A stretch of 64,000 nucleotides of DNA from an uncultured Erythrobacter sp. (GTDB taxonomy: Bacteria > Pseudomonadota > Alphaproteobacteria > Sphingomonadales > Sphingomonadaceae): NCBI GenBank assembly GCA_913055155.1, contig CAJXJR010000004.1, forward strand, positions 124,001 to 188,000, written 5' to 3'. Shown in pieces: positions 9,995 through 20,177 of this stretch. The translations under genes were made by a program, and so were the position numbers. Below the pieces are notes generated by a model, which was not told the origin of the DNA, did not search any database, and saw only the letters and a program-made list of their open reading frames with translations. Numbering within the stretch: the first letter of the stretch is position 1; each line of letters opens with the position of its first letter.

Positions 9995-11212
9995 TTATTC
10001 GCTCATGCCGGTCATCACGAAGCGCTGCACGCGCCGCCCGGTGCTGACTTCGGTGGTGTAGACATTGCCCTCGCTGTCCACGTCCACGCTGTGCAGCCAG
10101 ATGAACTGCCCCGGATAGCGCCCGTTGCGGCCGAACCAGCCGATGATCTCGTGCGTTTCGCGCAGCAGGATCCACACCCGCCCGTTCATCATGTCGGCCA
10201 CGTAGACATAGGTGCCGTCCGGGCTGAAGGCGACGTCGCTGGCGGTGCGCGTGCCGCCGGTTTCCAGCGCGATCACCACGTCCTGTACGAATTCCACGCC
10301 GTCATCGGTTTCGCGGAACACCTGCAGGCGGTTGTTGCGTCGGTCGCAGACATAGATCGTGTCGTCCGGCCCGCGCGTCACGCAGTGCACGATATCGCCG
10401 AAACTGGTGCTTTCCGGATTGGGTCCGCCATCGCCGGTGGACGAGGCCTGCGACTGGTCGAACTCGCCTTCGCGCGTGCCGCCGCCCGGTTCCGCGCCAT
10501 AGGCGCCCCACAGGTGTTCGAAGCCCAGGTCTTCGGCGCCGAATTCGATGATCCGCTTGTTGATGTAGCCATCGGCCACCAGCACGCTTTCACCGTCGTA
10601 ATGGATATCCGCCGGGTTGCCGAGGAATTGCTCGGACATGTTGCCGTCGGTCTGCTGGCGGGTGCCGATCTGGCGGATGAATTCACCGTCGGCGGTGAAG
10701 TTCAGCACCACGTGGTCGCCGCCGCCGTTGCCGCCGATCCACACGTTCATGTCGTCATCGACGAACAGGCCGTGGACATTGGCGGGCCACTGCTCGTCGC
10801 CGATCTCGGTACGATCGCGCCCCTCACCTTCGTAGGTGCTTTCACCCGGAGCAAGGTCCGGCCCGCCCCAGCTGCGCAGCAGGTTGCCGTCCTGGTCGAA
10901 CTGCAACACGTGCGGCGGCGCGGCGCAGCAGGCCTGGCTCATCCCGTTATCCAGGCCGATATCGGTGAAGCCCAGCGAATTGGGGCGGTTGAGCACCCAG
11001 ATGTTGTCGTCCTTGTCCACCGCCAGGCCGGGGGCCTGGCCCAGGATCATGTCGTCGGGCAGGCGTGGCCAGCTGGCATCCACCTGGAACATGGGCATGG
11101 GCACGTCTTCGTTCAGGTGTTCGGCATCAACCTCCACCAGCGCGTCCGCCATGGCGGGTACGCTTGCCAGAAGGGTGGCCGCCACGGCCGCCGAGCTTAC
11201 AAATCTACGCAT
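9995..11212 (-). CDS. NHL-repeat / peptidyl-alpha-hydroxyglycine lyase-like beta-propeller, exported
   Basis: Signal peptide and repeats (GLAVDKDDNIWVLNRPN, VHGLFVDDDMNVWIG, SVDVDSEGNVYTTE). Confidence 0.7.
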   Translation of the reverse strand: MRRFVSSAAVAATLLASVPAMADALVEVDAEHLNEDVPMPMFQVDASWPRLPDDMILGQAPGLAVDKDDNIWVLNRPNSLGFTDIGLDNGMSQACCAAPPHVLQFDQDGNLLRSWGGPDLAPGESTYEGEGRDRTEIGDEQWPANVHGLFVDDDMNVWIGGNGGGDHVVLNFTADGEFIRQIGTRQQTDGNMSEQFLGNPADIHYDGESVLVADGYINKRIIEFGAEDLGFEHLWGAYGAEPGGGTREGEFDQSQASSTGDGGPNPESTSFGDIVHCVTRGPDDTIYVCDRRNNRLQVFRETDDGVEFVQDVVIALETGGTRTASDVAFSPDGTYVYVADMMNGRVWILLRETHEIIGWFGRNGRYPGQFIWLHSVDVDSEGNVYTTEVSTGRRVQRFVMTGMSE

Positions 11213-11260
11213 GCAGTCATTCTCCCTGTCTAACCTTTATGCGAACCCTCATGTGCCCCC

Positions 11261-12391
11261 TCATGCGGATCCAACCTCTTCGATCACTTCGGGAAAGGCA
11301 GCGGCATAACGCGCCACGTCCCCGATCTTTCCCGTGCTCACGCGCGAATATTGCGTCCACTGGCCATAGGCAGGGCGGATAAGGATGCCGCGCTGTTCCA
11401 TCGCCGCCTGTACGGCGTCTGCATCGGGCACTTCGATATAGACGAAATTGGTCTGGCTGGGCAGCGCACTGCAGCCGCTGCGCGCGGCGGCATCGAGGAT
11501 CATCTCGCGCCCTTCCAGGATCGCCGCGCGGCTGGCATCGAGGAAGCCGGTATCGTCGTAGCTGGCGATGGCCGCGGCCAGCCCGCAGGTGTTGCCGCCA
11601 AAGCTCATCATGTGGCTGCGGATACGCTGGGCATTTTCCTCGCTGGTCAGGGCATAGCCCACGCGCATGCCGGCCATGCCATAGATCTTGGAGAAGGTGC
11701 GGCACACGATCACGTCGCGTCCTTCGCGCACCAGGTCCACCACCGAATTGCCTGCCGGATCGTCGGCCAGCTCGTTATAGGCCTCGTCCACCAGCAGCGT
11801 GGCGCTGGGCGTGACACGTGCGGCCAGCGCCCGCAGTCCGGCGGCATCCACCATCATGCCGGTGGGGTTGTTGGGATTGCACACCTGCACCAGCGACACG
11901 TGGTCGCCGAAAGCGGCTTCCATCGCAGGCAGATCGACATTCATGTCGCCCGCCAGCGGCACGCGGATCGCAGCCACGCCCTGCCGCTCTCCGTATTGCA
12001 CCGTAGTATCCCAGAACAGGCCCGGACACAGGATCGCCCCGTCGCGCCCCCAGGCGATGGCAATGGCGGAAAGGATTTCGGTGGAGCCGGCACCGATCAC
12101 GACTTGCGAGGGGCTGAGCGAATGGCGCTCGGCAATCATCTCGTGCAAGCGTCGCAGGCCCCGGTCGGCATAGTAGCAGCCCTTCGTCGCCGCATCGGCG
12201 GCAGCGGCCAGCGCGCTGGGTGCCGGGCCATAGGGGTTCTCGTTGCGAGAAAGCATGGCGACGCCATCGGCAGGGCCGAAATGGCTGGCGGCAGAAGGGA
12301 CTGGACCGCCCTGCCCCAGCGCCGGAAAGGCTGCGGCCATACCGGCTGCGGCAGCGCCGCCGCCCAGAAACGTCCTGCGTGCAATATCCAT
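11261..12391 (-). CDS. HisC-like PLP-dependent aminotransferase with predicted Tat signal
   Basis: MDIARRTFLGGGAAAAG Tat-like signal; NPNNPTG; PLP-lysine motif TFSKIYGMAGMRVGY. Confidence 0.8.
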   Translation of the reverse strand: MDIARRTFLGGGAAAAGMAAAFPALGQGGPVPSAASHFGPADGVAMLSRNENPYGPAPSALAAAADAATKGCYYADRGLRRLHEMIAERHSLSPSQVVIGAGSTEILSAIAIAWGRDGAILCPGLFWDTTVQYGERQGVAAIRVPLAGDMNVDLPAMEAAFGDHVSLVQVCNPNNPTGMMVDAAGLRALAARVTPSATLLVDEAYNELADDPAGNSVVDLVREGRDVIVCRTFSKIYGMAGMRVGYALTSEENAQRIRSHMMSFGGNTCGLAAAIASYDDTGFLDASRAAILEGREMILDAAARSGCSALPSQTNFVYIEVPDADAVQAAMEQRGILIRPAYGQWTQYSRVSTGKIGDVARYAAAFPEVIEEVGSA

Positions 12392-12411
12392 GTTCGAACC
12401 CCTTTTTCCGC

Positions 12412-13260
12412 TCACGAGTTGAAGATCATCGTTGCTCCGACAAACAGCAGGTAAATCCCGAAAACCCGGCGCAGCAGCGCGGGTGAAAGCCGGTGCGCCA
12501 GCGCCACGCCCAGCGGCGCGAACAGCACGCTGGTGACCACCACGCCCAGCGCGGCTGGCAGGTTGACGTAGCCCAGCGAGCCCCACGGCAGGCCGGGCTC
12601 ATCCATGCCGATCGCCATGAAGCCCAGGCTGGCAGGCACGGCGATGATCGCGCCCATGCCGCTGGCGGTGCCGATGGCGCGGTGGATGGATGTGCCGCAC
12701 ATGGTCATGGTCATGGTGGTGATGGTGCCGCCGCCGATACCCAGCAGGCTGGACAGCAGGCCAAGCCCGCCGGCCAGGCCTGCCCGCGTCGCGCCGGTCG
12801 GCATGGCGCTGGCCAGTTGTCGTTCGTGCACGCGCGGGCTGAGGAAGTGCACGGCAAAGCCCAGCACGCCTATGCCGAAGATCAGCGCCAGCGTAGCCGA
12901 GCTGACCACGTCCGCCACCCAGGCGCCCAGCAGCGTGCCGCCCACCACCCACGGCGCCCAGCTTTTCAGCACCGATGTATCAACCGCATCGCGCCGGGCA
13001 TGGCTGCGCACCGATCGCAGCGAGGTGAAGATGATGGTGGCAAGGCTGGTGCCCACGGCCACGTGCGTCAGCTGGTCGGGCGCCGTGCCCAGCAACGGCA
13101 GGATCAGCACCAGGGCAGGCACCACCACGAAGCCGCCACCGATGCCGAACAGCCCGCCGGCAAAACCCGCAGCCGCACCCGCCGCCAGCAGGGCGAGCAA
13201 GGGCCACAGCAGAGATGCGTCGAGTGTCACGGATCGGCAACCTACGTTGCAGCGCAGCAT
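12412..13260 (-). CDS. Sulfite exporter TauE/SafE (TSUP) family permease
   Basis: AAGFAGGLFGIGGGFVVVPAL and GLLSSLLGIGGGTITTMTM duplicated motifs, multiple TMs. Confidence 0.88.
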   Translation of the reverse strand: MLRCNVGCRSVTLDASLLWPLLALLAAGAAAGFAGGLFGIGGGFVVVPALVLILPLLGTAPDQLTHVAVGTSLATIIFTSLRSVRSHARRDAVDTSVLKSWAPWVVGGTLLGAWVADVVSSATLALIFGIGVLGFAVHFLSPRVHERQLASAMPTGATRAGLAGGLGLLSSLLGIGGGTITTMTMTMCGTSIHRAIGTASGMGAIIAVPASLGFMAIGMDEPGLPWGSLGYVNLPAALGVVVTSVLFAPLGVALAHRLSPALLRRVFGIYLLFVGATMIFNS

Positions 13261-13322
13261 TGGGCGAGAGGAATTTTGGTCGGTACTGGTTTTTGCAATA
13301 TTTGCCGCCTAGACGAGACAGG

Positions 13323-14129
13323 ATGCTGCTGCCGATCCGCACGATAGAAAAAGTCTGGGGCCGCGACGTGCTGCCCGCGCCTTTCGCGGTGCCGCAAGGT
13401 CGGCGAATTGGCGAAATCTGGTTCGAACCGCCCGCACAACTGCCTGAATTGCTGGTGAAATACCTGTTCACCAGCGACAAGCTGTCGGTACAGTGCCACC
13501 CGAACAGCGACCAGGCCGAAGCTGCCGGACTGGGTCGCCAGGGCAAGGAAGAATGCTGGCTGGTGATCGCTGCCGAACCCGGTGCGAAGCTGGGCATCGG
13601 TTTCGAGCGTGCGCTGGCACCCGACGAAATGCGCGCAGCCGCGCTGGACGGATCGATCGAGGACCTGCTCAGCTGGCACGAAGTGCAGGCGGGCGACTTC
13701 TTCTACATCCCCGCCAATACGGTCCACGCGATCGGGCCGGGCTGCTCGATCGTGGAAGTGCAGCAGAACAGCGACATAACCTATCGCCTGTACGATTATG
13801 GCCGCGACCGGGAGCTGCACCTGGAGGCAGGCATGGCCATTGCCGATGGCTCGCCCTACGATGCCGCGCTGATGCAGCGCCTGCCCGGCAGCGGCAGTGC
13901 CTCGCTGGTCGACGGCCCGTATTTCCGGCTCGACTGGGTCGACGGCGTGCCCGAGGAGGGACTGCTCTACAGCTACGCCGCGCCGCTGCTGGTGCTGCCC
14001 TTGCAGGGCGAGGTGCTGGTGGCCGGCGAAGTGGTCGCGCCGGGCGAATGCGCACTGGCGCCGGACCTTGCCAGCGTCACCTTCGCACCCGAAGGCAAGG
14101 CGCTGGTGACGGCGCCGAGCGGAAGCTAG
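13323..14129 (+). CDS. Class I mannose-6-phosphate isomerase
   Basis: KVWGRDVLPAPF, GEIWFEPP, SVQCHPNSDQA, IPANTVHAIGPGCSIVEVQQNSDITYRLYDYGR. Confidence 0.87.
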   Translation: MLLPIRTIEKVWGRDVLPAPFAVPQGRRIGEIWFEPPAQLPELLVKYLFTSDKLSVQCHPNSDQAEAAGLGRQGKEECWLVIAAEPGAKLGIGFERALAPDEMRAAALDGSIEDLLSWHEVQAGDFFYIPANTVHAIGPGCSIVEVQQNSDITYRLYDYGRDRELHLEAGMAIADGSPYDAALMQRLPGSGSASLVDGPYFRLDWVDGVPEEGLLYSYAAPLLVLPLQGEVLVAGEVVAPGECALAPDLASVTFAPEGKALVTAPSGS

Positions 14130-14135
14130 CGAGAA

Positions 14136-14169
14136 AAATGCCGCGCCAGTACGAACTAACGCGGCATTT
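14136..14169. terminator. Hairpin terminator between convergent genes
   Basis: AAATGCCGCG...CGCGGCATTT, 10 bp perfect arms. Confidence 0.75.
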
Positions 14170-14189
14170 CCCGTTTCCGTCTGGAGCGA

Positions 14190-15563
14190 CTACACCACCC
14201 CGAAGGCCAGCATGGCGTCGGCTACCTTCTTGAAGCCCGCAATATTCGCGCCCTTCACGTAGTCGACATAGCCATCGCCCTGGTCGCCGTATTCCACGCA
14301 CTTGTCGTGGATGCCGTGCATCAGCTCGGTCAGCATTTCGCCCAGGCGGCCGTGGTTCCAGCTGATGCGTTCGGAGTTCTGGCTCATCTCCAGGCCCGAA
14401 ACCGCCACGCCGCCGGCATTGGCAGCCTTGCCGGGGCCGTACATGATCTTGGCATCGTGGAACACGTGCACGCCTTCCAGCGTGGTCGGCATGTTGGCGC
14501 CTTCGGACACGGCTTTCACGCCGTTCTGCACCAGTTCCTTCGCCTCTTCCTCGTTCAGCTCGTTCTGCGTGGCACACGGCAATGCCAGGTCGGCCTTTAC
14601 GCCCCACGGACGTGCACCATCACCGTGGTAGGTGGCATTGGTAAAGTGGTCGACATAGTCGGAGATGCGCCCGCGCGTGTGCGTCTTGTGGTGTTTGACC
14701 CAGTCGATCTTTTCCTGGTCGATACCGTCGGGATCGTAGATGAAGCCGCCGCTGTCGGACAGCGTCAGCACCTTGCCGCCCAGCTGCACGATCTTTTCCG
14801 CCGCGTGGGTAGCGACATTGCCGGAGCCGGAGATGACGGCGGTGTGCCCTTCGATATCCATGCCCTTGTGCTTCAGCATGTTCTGCATGAAGTAGACCGC
14901 GCCATAGCCGGTCGCTTCGGGCCGCATCTGGCTGCCGCCATATTCCTGCCCCTTGCCCGTCAGCACGCCTTCCCAGCGGTTCACGATGCGCTTGTACTGG
15001 CCGAACATGTAGCCGATCTCGCGCCCGCCCACGCCGATGTCGCCCGCGGGCACGTCTGTATCGGGGCCGATATGCCGATAGAGCTCGGTCATGAAGGCCT
15101 GGCAGAAGCGCATCACCTCGGCATCGCTCTTGCCCTTGGGGTTGAAGTTGGCGCCGCCCTTGCCCCCGCCCATCGGCAGGCCGGTCAGCGAGTTCTTGAA
15201 GGTCTGCTCGAAGGCCAGGAACTTCAGCACGCTTTCGGTCACGCTGGGGTGGAAGCGGATGCCGCCCTTGTAGGGACCGATGGCGTTGTTGCACTGCACG
15301 CGCCAGCCGCGCTGCACGCGGATGTTGTGGTTGTCGTCTTCCCAGCACACGCGGAACGACACGATCCGGTCGGGTTCGGCAATGCGGCGCAGGATCTGCG
15401 CCTGGTGGTATTCTTCCTTGTCCTCGATGAATTCGTAGATGTCCTGCGCCACTTCCTGCACCGCCTGGACGAATTCGGGCTGGCCCGGATTGCGCTTTTT
15501 CACCCCTTCCATGAACCCGTTAAGGTCAACGTGCCGATCGTAAACAGATGCCATAACTCTCAT
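14190..15563 (-). CDS. gdhA: NADP-specific glutamate dehydrogenase
   Basis: GLPMGGGKGGANFNPKGKSDAEVMRFCQAFMTEL and VSGSGNVATHAAEKIVQLGGKVLTLSDSGG. Confidence 0.95.
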   Translation of the reverse strand: MRVMASVYDRHVDLNGFMEGVKKRNPGQPEFVQAVQEVAQDIYEFIEDKEEYHQAQILRRIAEPDRIVSFRVCWEDDNHNIRVQRGWRVQCNNAIGPYKGGIRFHPSVTESVLKFLAFEQTFKNSLTGLPMGGGKGGANFNPKGKSDAEVMRFCQAFMTELYRHIGPDTDVPAGDIGVGGREIGYMFGQYKRIVNRWEGVLTGKGQEYGGSQMRPEATGYGAVYFMQNMLKHKGMDIEGHTAVISGSGNVATHAAEKIVQLGGKVLTLSDSGGFIYDPDGIDQEKIDWVKHHKTHTRGRISDYVDHFTNATYHGDGARPWGVKADLALPCATQNELNEEEAKELVQNGVKAVSEGANMPTTLEGVHVFHDAKIMYGPGKAANAGGVAVSGLEMSQNSERISWNHGRLGEMLTELMHGIHDKCVEYGDQGDGYVDYVKGANIAGFKKVADAMLAFGVV

Positions 15564-15701
15564 CCCCCTGATTGAATAATGCGCGACTCTGTAATGCTCT
15601 TATGGCTGTTTTGCGAAGCATTAGCGAATCCGCAAACCGACTGACGACTTGAATTTGTCACCCGCCTGTTTGACAAGAGCACTTCAGGGGGGACATTCGA
15701 C

Positions 15702-17771
15702 TTGGCAGAGCGCGCTTCGATGCAGCTTTTTACCGCCGGCTGGCGCAGCGTGCGCGAGGCCGGCCCGCGGCGACTGGTAATGACCGGGCTGTTCCTGCTG
15801 GTCGCGCTGCTGCTGTCGCGCTTCAGCTGGGACCTGCCGGTTACCGACGATGCCGAGCGCGCGCTTTACGACGCGCGCGAATACTACCTCTCGCCGCTGG
15901 TGGAGCCCGACCAACGGATCGTCATTATCGCCTTCGACGACCAGTCGCTTATCCAGTTGCAGAAGCGCTCTCCCCTTCCGCGCGACACGCTGGCCGCAGC
16001 CCTGCGCAATATCGACGGCCTGGGCGCGAAGGCCATCGGCATCGATATCCTGTTCGACCAGCCACAGGCCGAAGATGCCGAACTGATCGAGACGCTGCGG
16101 ACCATGCAGACGCCGGTGGCGGTGGGCTATGCCGACCTTGTCACCAACCAGCTGGATATCGAATACGAACAGCAGGCCTTCCTCGACGATTTCATTGCCC
16201 AGCTTGAAGGGTCCAACGCGCACCCGGCCAGCATCCGCCTGGCGGAAAACGACGGCGTCACCCGCGTGTGGCCCGAAATCATCGACGGCACGCCCGAGCT
16301 GATGGGCCGGGTCATGCTGCGCGACGCGGGCGAGCCGCTGGTGGAGCGTTTCGACGGCTACGAAGGCGCGATCCGCTATCGCCGCCCGCTCTATATCGAA
16401 GAGCCGGTGTTCAGCACGCTGCAGATCATCCCCTTCAGCATCGATGCGATCTTCGAAGTGCCCGAAGCCCGCGCCGATTTCGAGGAAGCGATCCGCGATT
16501 CCTATGTACTGATCGGCGGCGACATCATCGATTACGACCGCGCCCTCACCCCGCTCTCGGGTTATGTCGATCCCGCCGTGGAATCCGGCGCGCGCGAGGT
16601 GCGCCCGCCGGGGATCCAGATCCACGCTGCCACCATCGCGCAGATGCTGGATGGCGCGCGGCTGGTGCAGCCAACTGCGTGGTTCCTGTGGGCGCTGGCT
16701 TTCCTCACCGTGATCGCCGCCACGCTGACGGCGCTGCTGGAACTGAAGAACTGGAAGCTGGTCCCGCTGCTGGTGGTGCAGGTGGCGCTGTTCATCGGCC
16801 TGCCCTTTTTCGTTCACGAGCGCGGGGTCGATACCTATGGCTTCCCCGCCTTCGGCCCGGCGCTGGGCTGGGTGGTGGCCTTCACCGCCGTTACCAGCGC
16901 CGCGCGCGCATCCACCGCCGTGCAGCGCCAGTTCGCGCAAGGCGCGCTGGGCAAATACCTGCCGCAAAGCATTGCCGACGAGATCATCGAGCACCCCGAA
17001 CTGCTGAGCCTGGGCGGCGAGAAGCGCGAGATCTTCGTGCTGTTCTCCGACCTCGAGGGCTTCACCAAGATGAGCCACGCGATCCCGCCGGAAATGGTCG
17101 CCAAACTGCTCAACCGCTACCTGGAGATGCTGTCGGAGGTGATCCTCGAGCACGGCGGCATCCTCGACAAGTTCATCGGCGATGCGGTGGTTGCTTTCTG
17201 GGGCGCGCCGATCAGTCGCCCCGACGATGGCGAGCGCGCGGCCAGGGCTGGCTACGCAATCTATCTGGCGGGCGAGCAATTCCGCAAGGAAGTGGCGGAG
17301 ATGGACCCCAGCCTGCCGAAGATCGGCAAGACCCGCGTCGGCCTGCACGTGGGCGAAGCCGTGGTCGGCAACTTCGGCGGCGAGAACCGCATCCAGTACA
17401 CCGCCCTTGGCGATTCCATGAACACCGCCGCGCGGCTGGAATCGGGCAACAAGGCGTTCGCCAGCACGATCATGGCCAGCGCCGAATTCGCGCGCCGTTC
17501 GGGCCTCGACTGGTGGCGGCCCATGGGCAGCGTGGTGCTGTCGGGCCGGGCCAGCGCGCTGGAGCTGGCCGAGCCCGCCCCCGATTTCCCGGCAGACGAC
17601 CGTCGGGCGCTGGCCGAAGCGGTGGCGCTGCTGCAGACCGACCGCGCAAAGGGGATCGAATCGCTGGAAAAGATCGCTGCTCGCTATCCCGACGATGCCG
17701 CCTTGCAGGCGCTGCTGGCGCGCAGCCGCGAACTGAACGAAGACGGGGCATACGTCATGGGATCGAAATAG
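15702..17771 (+). CDS. CHASE2-domain class III adenylate/guanylate cyclase
   Basis: N-terminal extracytoplasmic sensor, three TMs, cyclase core VLFSDLEGFTKMS..LDKFIGDAVVAFWGAP..GLHVGEAVVGNFGGENRIQYTALGDSMNTAARLE. Confidence 0.92.
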   Translation: MAERASMQLFTAGWRSVREAGPRRLVMTGLFLLVALLLSRFSWDLPVTDDAERALYDAREYYLSPLVEPDQRIVIIAFDDQSLIQLQKRSPLPRDTLAAALRNIDGLGAKAIGIDILFDQPQAEDAELIETLRTMQTPVAVGYADLVTNQLDIEYEQQAFLDDFIAQLEGSNAHPASIRLAENDGVTRVWPEIIDGTPELMGRVMLRDAGEPLVERFDGYEGAIRYRRPLYIEEPVFSTLQIIPFSIDAIFEVPEARADFEEAIRDSYVLIGGDIIDYDRALTPLSGYVDPAVESGAREVRPPGIQIHAATIAQMLDGARLVQPTAWFLWALAFLTVIAATLTALLELKNWKLVPLLVVQVALFIGLPFFVHERGVDTYGFPAFGPALGWVVAFTAVTSAARASTAVQRQFAQGALGKYLPQSIADEIIEHPELLSLGGEKREIFVLFSDLEGFTKMSHAIPPEMVAKLLNRYLEMLSEVILEHGGILDKFIGDAVVAFWGAPISRPDDGERAARAGYAIYLAGEQFRKEVAEMDPSLPKIGKTRVGLHVGEAVVGNFGGENRIQYTALGDSMNTAARLESGNKAFASTIMASAEFARRSGLDWWRPMGSVVLSGRASALELAEPAPDFPADDRRALAEAVALLQTDRAKGIESLEKIAARYPDDAALQALLARSRELNEDGAYVMGSK

Positions 17772-17905
17772 AGGTCGGCTGAACAACGATGAAATCGCGA
17801 ATTCAGGCGACAGCGACTAACCGAAAGAAAAGATTTTCAAGAAGGCTGACAATTCGATCGGCTTTTTGTTACAACCTTGCGCAGATGTGATGGAGGAGTG
17901 AGACG

Positions 17906-18643
17906 ATGTCCCTGGGAAACAAGCTGGCCCTTGCCCTTGTTGCCGGAGCCGCCGCGCTGGCCATGAGCCCGCAGGCCGCCGAAGCGGGAACCGTCGTCGC
18001 CTCCAGCGGCCCCTCGGCGGGGACCTATCCGGTCGGCTCGCAGATCGGCGACACCCAGCGCATTACCCTGCAGCAGGGGGACTCGCTTACCGTGCTCGAC
18101 GGCGGCAGCACCCGTGTGCTGCGCGGCCCCGGCACCTTCATCCTCGCCACCCGCGGCGCCAGTGCGGGCAACACGGCCGTGGCCGCACTTACGGCACGGC
18201 GCGGCGGCAGCCGGGCGCGAACGGGTGCCGTGCGCGGTGTGGAAGGGGCAACGCCCGCCACCAATCCCAACCTGTGGTATGTCGACGTGGAAGCATCGGG
18301 CACCGTGTGCCTGTCGAATGTCGACCGGGTGAACCTGTGGCGCGCCCCTTCGGACCAGGAGGCGGTCTACATGATCGCCCCGGCTGACGATCCGGACGGC
18401 GGCGTTTCCGCCACCTTCGCTTCCAACGAGATGCTTGCGCGCTGGGATTCGGCGCTACAGCTGCGCGACGGCGCCACCTACACGATCGGCCAGGAAGGCG
18501 ATGAAGAGCCTGCCCGGGTTACCATCAAAATCCTGACAGACGTGCCCGAGGATGATCCCGAAGCGATCGCCCAGGCGCTGATTTCCAACGGCTGCACCTT
18601 GCAGCTGGGACAGATTGTTTCGGCAGCAGAAGAAGAAAGCTGA
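17906..18643 (+). CDS. Exported protein, unknown function
   Basis: Signal peptide MSLGNKLALALVAGAAALAMSPQAAEA, SD-like GGAGG upstream. Confidence 0.6.
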   Translation: MSLGNKLALALVAGAAALAMSPQAAEAGTVVASSGPSAGTYPVGSQIGDTQRITLQQGDSLTVLDGGSTRVLRGPGTFILATRGASAGNTAVAALTARRGGSRARTGAVRGVEGATPATNPNLWYVDVEASGTVCLSNVDRVNLWRAPSDQEAVYMIAPADDPDGGVSATFASNEMLARWDSALQLRDGATYTIGQEGDEEPARVTIKILTDVPEDDPEAIAQALISNGCTLQLGQIVSAAEEES

Positions 18644-18739
18644 ATATCGACCAGCGCCGCGCAATGGGTTAGGGTCCCGCGCGGTGAGGGATACGGCAGC
18701 CGGGGGGCTGCCGGAGACGTAGCATAGGGGGGACACGCT

Positions 18740-20161
18740 ATGGTTTCACGCGTGAGAAGCGCATTCGGCGGCATGATTCGTGCCGCCTCGCGTCACGCTG
18801 GCCGCGTGTTGCCCGCACTTGGCATCGCGACCGGCACAGTTGCCGCGATTTCGCTGGGCCTCACGGCATCGGAGCCATTGCAGGCCCAGTCCAGCTACAG
18901 CTTCACCGGCGTCGCCTCTTGCGCGGGCTCCACCTGCCACGGTCGCAGCGAAGGCAACGGCGCGATCGTGCGGCAAGACGAAATCGCCACTTGGCAGTCG
19001 CCTAGCGCCGTCAGCGGCGCGCACAGCCGCGCCTACAACGTGCTGCACGGTCGCCGGGGCCGCCAGATCGTCGCCTCGCTGGGCTACAACGCGCAGCAGG
19101 AGGCAGAGAATTGCTACGGCTGCCACGCAACCTTCGCCCCTGTCAGCCAGCGCGGACCCAAGTTCCAGCTGGATGATGGCGTGGGCTGCGAAAGCTGCCA
19201 TGGCGCGGCGATCGGCTGGCTGGAATCGCACTACGAAGTGCAAGGCAACCACCGCAACAACGTGGCCAACGGCATGACCGCACTGGAGGATCCCTCCACC
19301 CGCGCCCGCGTCTGCCTCGATTGCCACTACGGCAGCACCGATCGCGGCCAGTTCGTCACCCATTCGATGATGGCCGCCGGCCACCCGCGCATCACCTTCG
19401 AGCTCGACCTGTTCAGTGCCTTCCAGCAGCACCACGATGTCGACGACGACTATATCCAGCGCAAGGGTCGCCCCGACAGCGTGCAGCTGTGGGCCGTGGG
19501 CCAGGCCGAAGCCGTTGCCCGCGCGACCGACCTGTTCGCCCGCCCCGGCTACGGCACCGAAGGGGTGTTCCCGCAGCTGTATTTCTACGATTGCCATAGC
19601 TGCCACCGCCCGATCACCGATGGCGAGGAACGCCGCCTGACCTTCGAGACCAATCCCGGTCGCCCGATCACCTTTGGCCAGCCGCCTTTCAACGACGAGA
19701 ACATCATCATGCTCTCTGCCGTGGCCGATACGCTGGCGCCGGGCCGGGCAGAGGCCTTCCGCAATGCCTCGCGCGCCTTCCATGCCTCGATGAACCAGGG
19801 CCGGGCCGAGGCGCAGCAGGCCGCCATCGCCCTGCGCGAACAGGCGCTGGGCCTTTCCGGCGCGCTATCCTCGCGCGGCTTCGGCAACAATGACGCCTTC
19901 ACCGTGGTGGAGCGTATCGGCAGCCAGGCCACTGCGCCGCGCTTCACCGACTATGCCGGCAGCGTGCAGGCAGTGATGGCGATCGACACCCTGCTTAACG
20001 CCATGGTCAACGATGGCCGGGTGACCGTGGGCGCCGCTGCCGGAATCCGCGCCGATATCAACCGTGCCTATGACGCCGTGACCACGCCCGAACGCTATCG
20101 CCCCGCTGCCTTCCGCGCGGCGCTGGGCGAGGCTGTCGGCGCAATCGGGCGGCTGCGCTGA
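18740..20161 (+). CDS. Multiheme cytochrome c (cytochrome c554-like family)
   Basis: Heme motifs CYGCH, CESCH, CLDCH, CHSCH plus an unusual CAGSTCH (CX4CH); N-terminal signal/TM. Confidence 0.85.
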   Translation: MVSRVRSAFGGMIRAASRHAGRVLPALGIATGTVAAISLGLTASEPLQAQSSYSFTGVASCAGSTCHGRSEGNGAIVRQDEIATWQSPSAVSGAHSRAYNVLHGRRGRQIVASLGYNAQQEAENCYGCHATFAPVSQRGPKFQLDDGVGCESCHGAAIGWLESHYEVQGNHRNNVANGMTALEDPSTRARVCLDCHYGSTDRGQFVTHSMMAAGHPRITFELDLFSAFQQHHDVDDDYIQRKGRPDSVQLWAVGQAEAVARATDLFARPGYGTEGVFPQLYFYDCHSCHRPITDGEERRLTFETNPGRPITFGQPPFNDENIIMLSAVADTLAPGRAEAFRNASRAFHASMNQGRAEAQQAAIALREQALGLSGALSSRGFGNNDAFTVVERIGSQATAPRFTDYAGSVQAVMAIDTLLNAMVNDGRVTVGAAAGIRADINRAYDAVTTPERYRPAAFRAALGEAVGAIGRLR

Positions 20162-20177
20162 TGGGGGCTCGGGGCTG

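Noticed and set aside
15684-17786. 700-aa ORF antisense to the CHASE2 cyclase gene
   Set aside because: Mirror ORF expected in high-GC DNA; low-complexity His/Gln/Arg-rich translation with no domain, while the sense strand is a clear cyclase.
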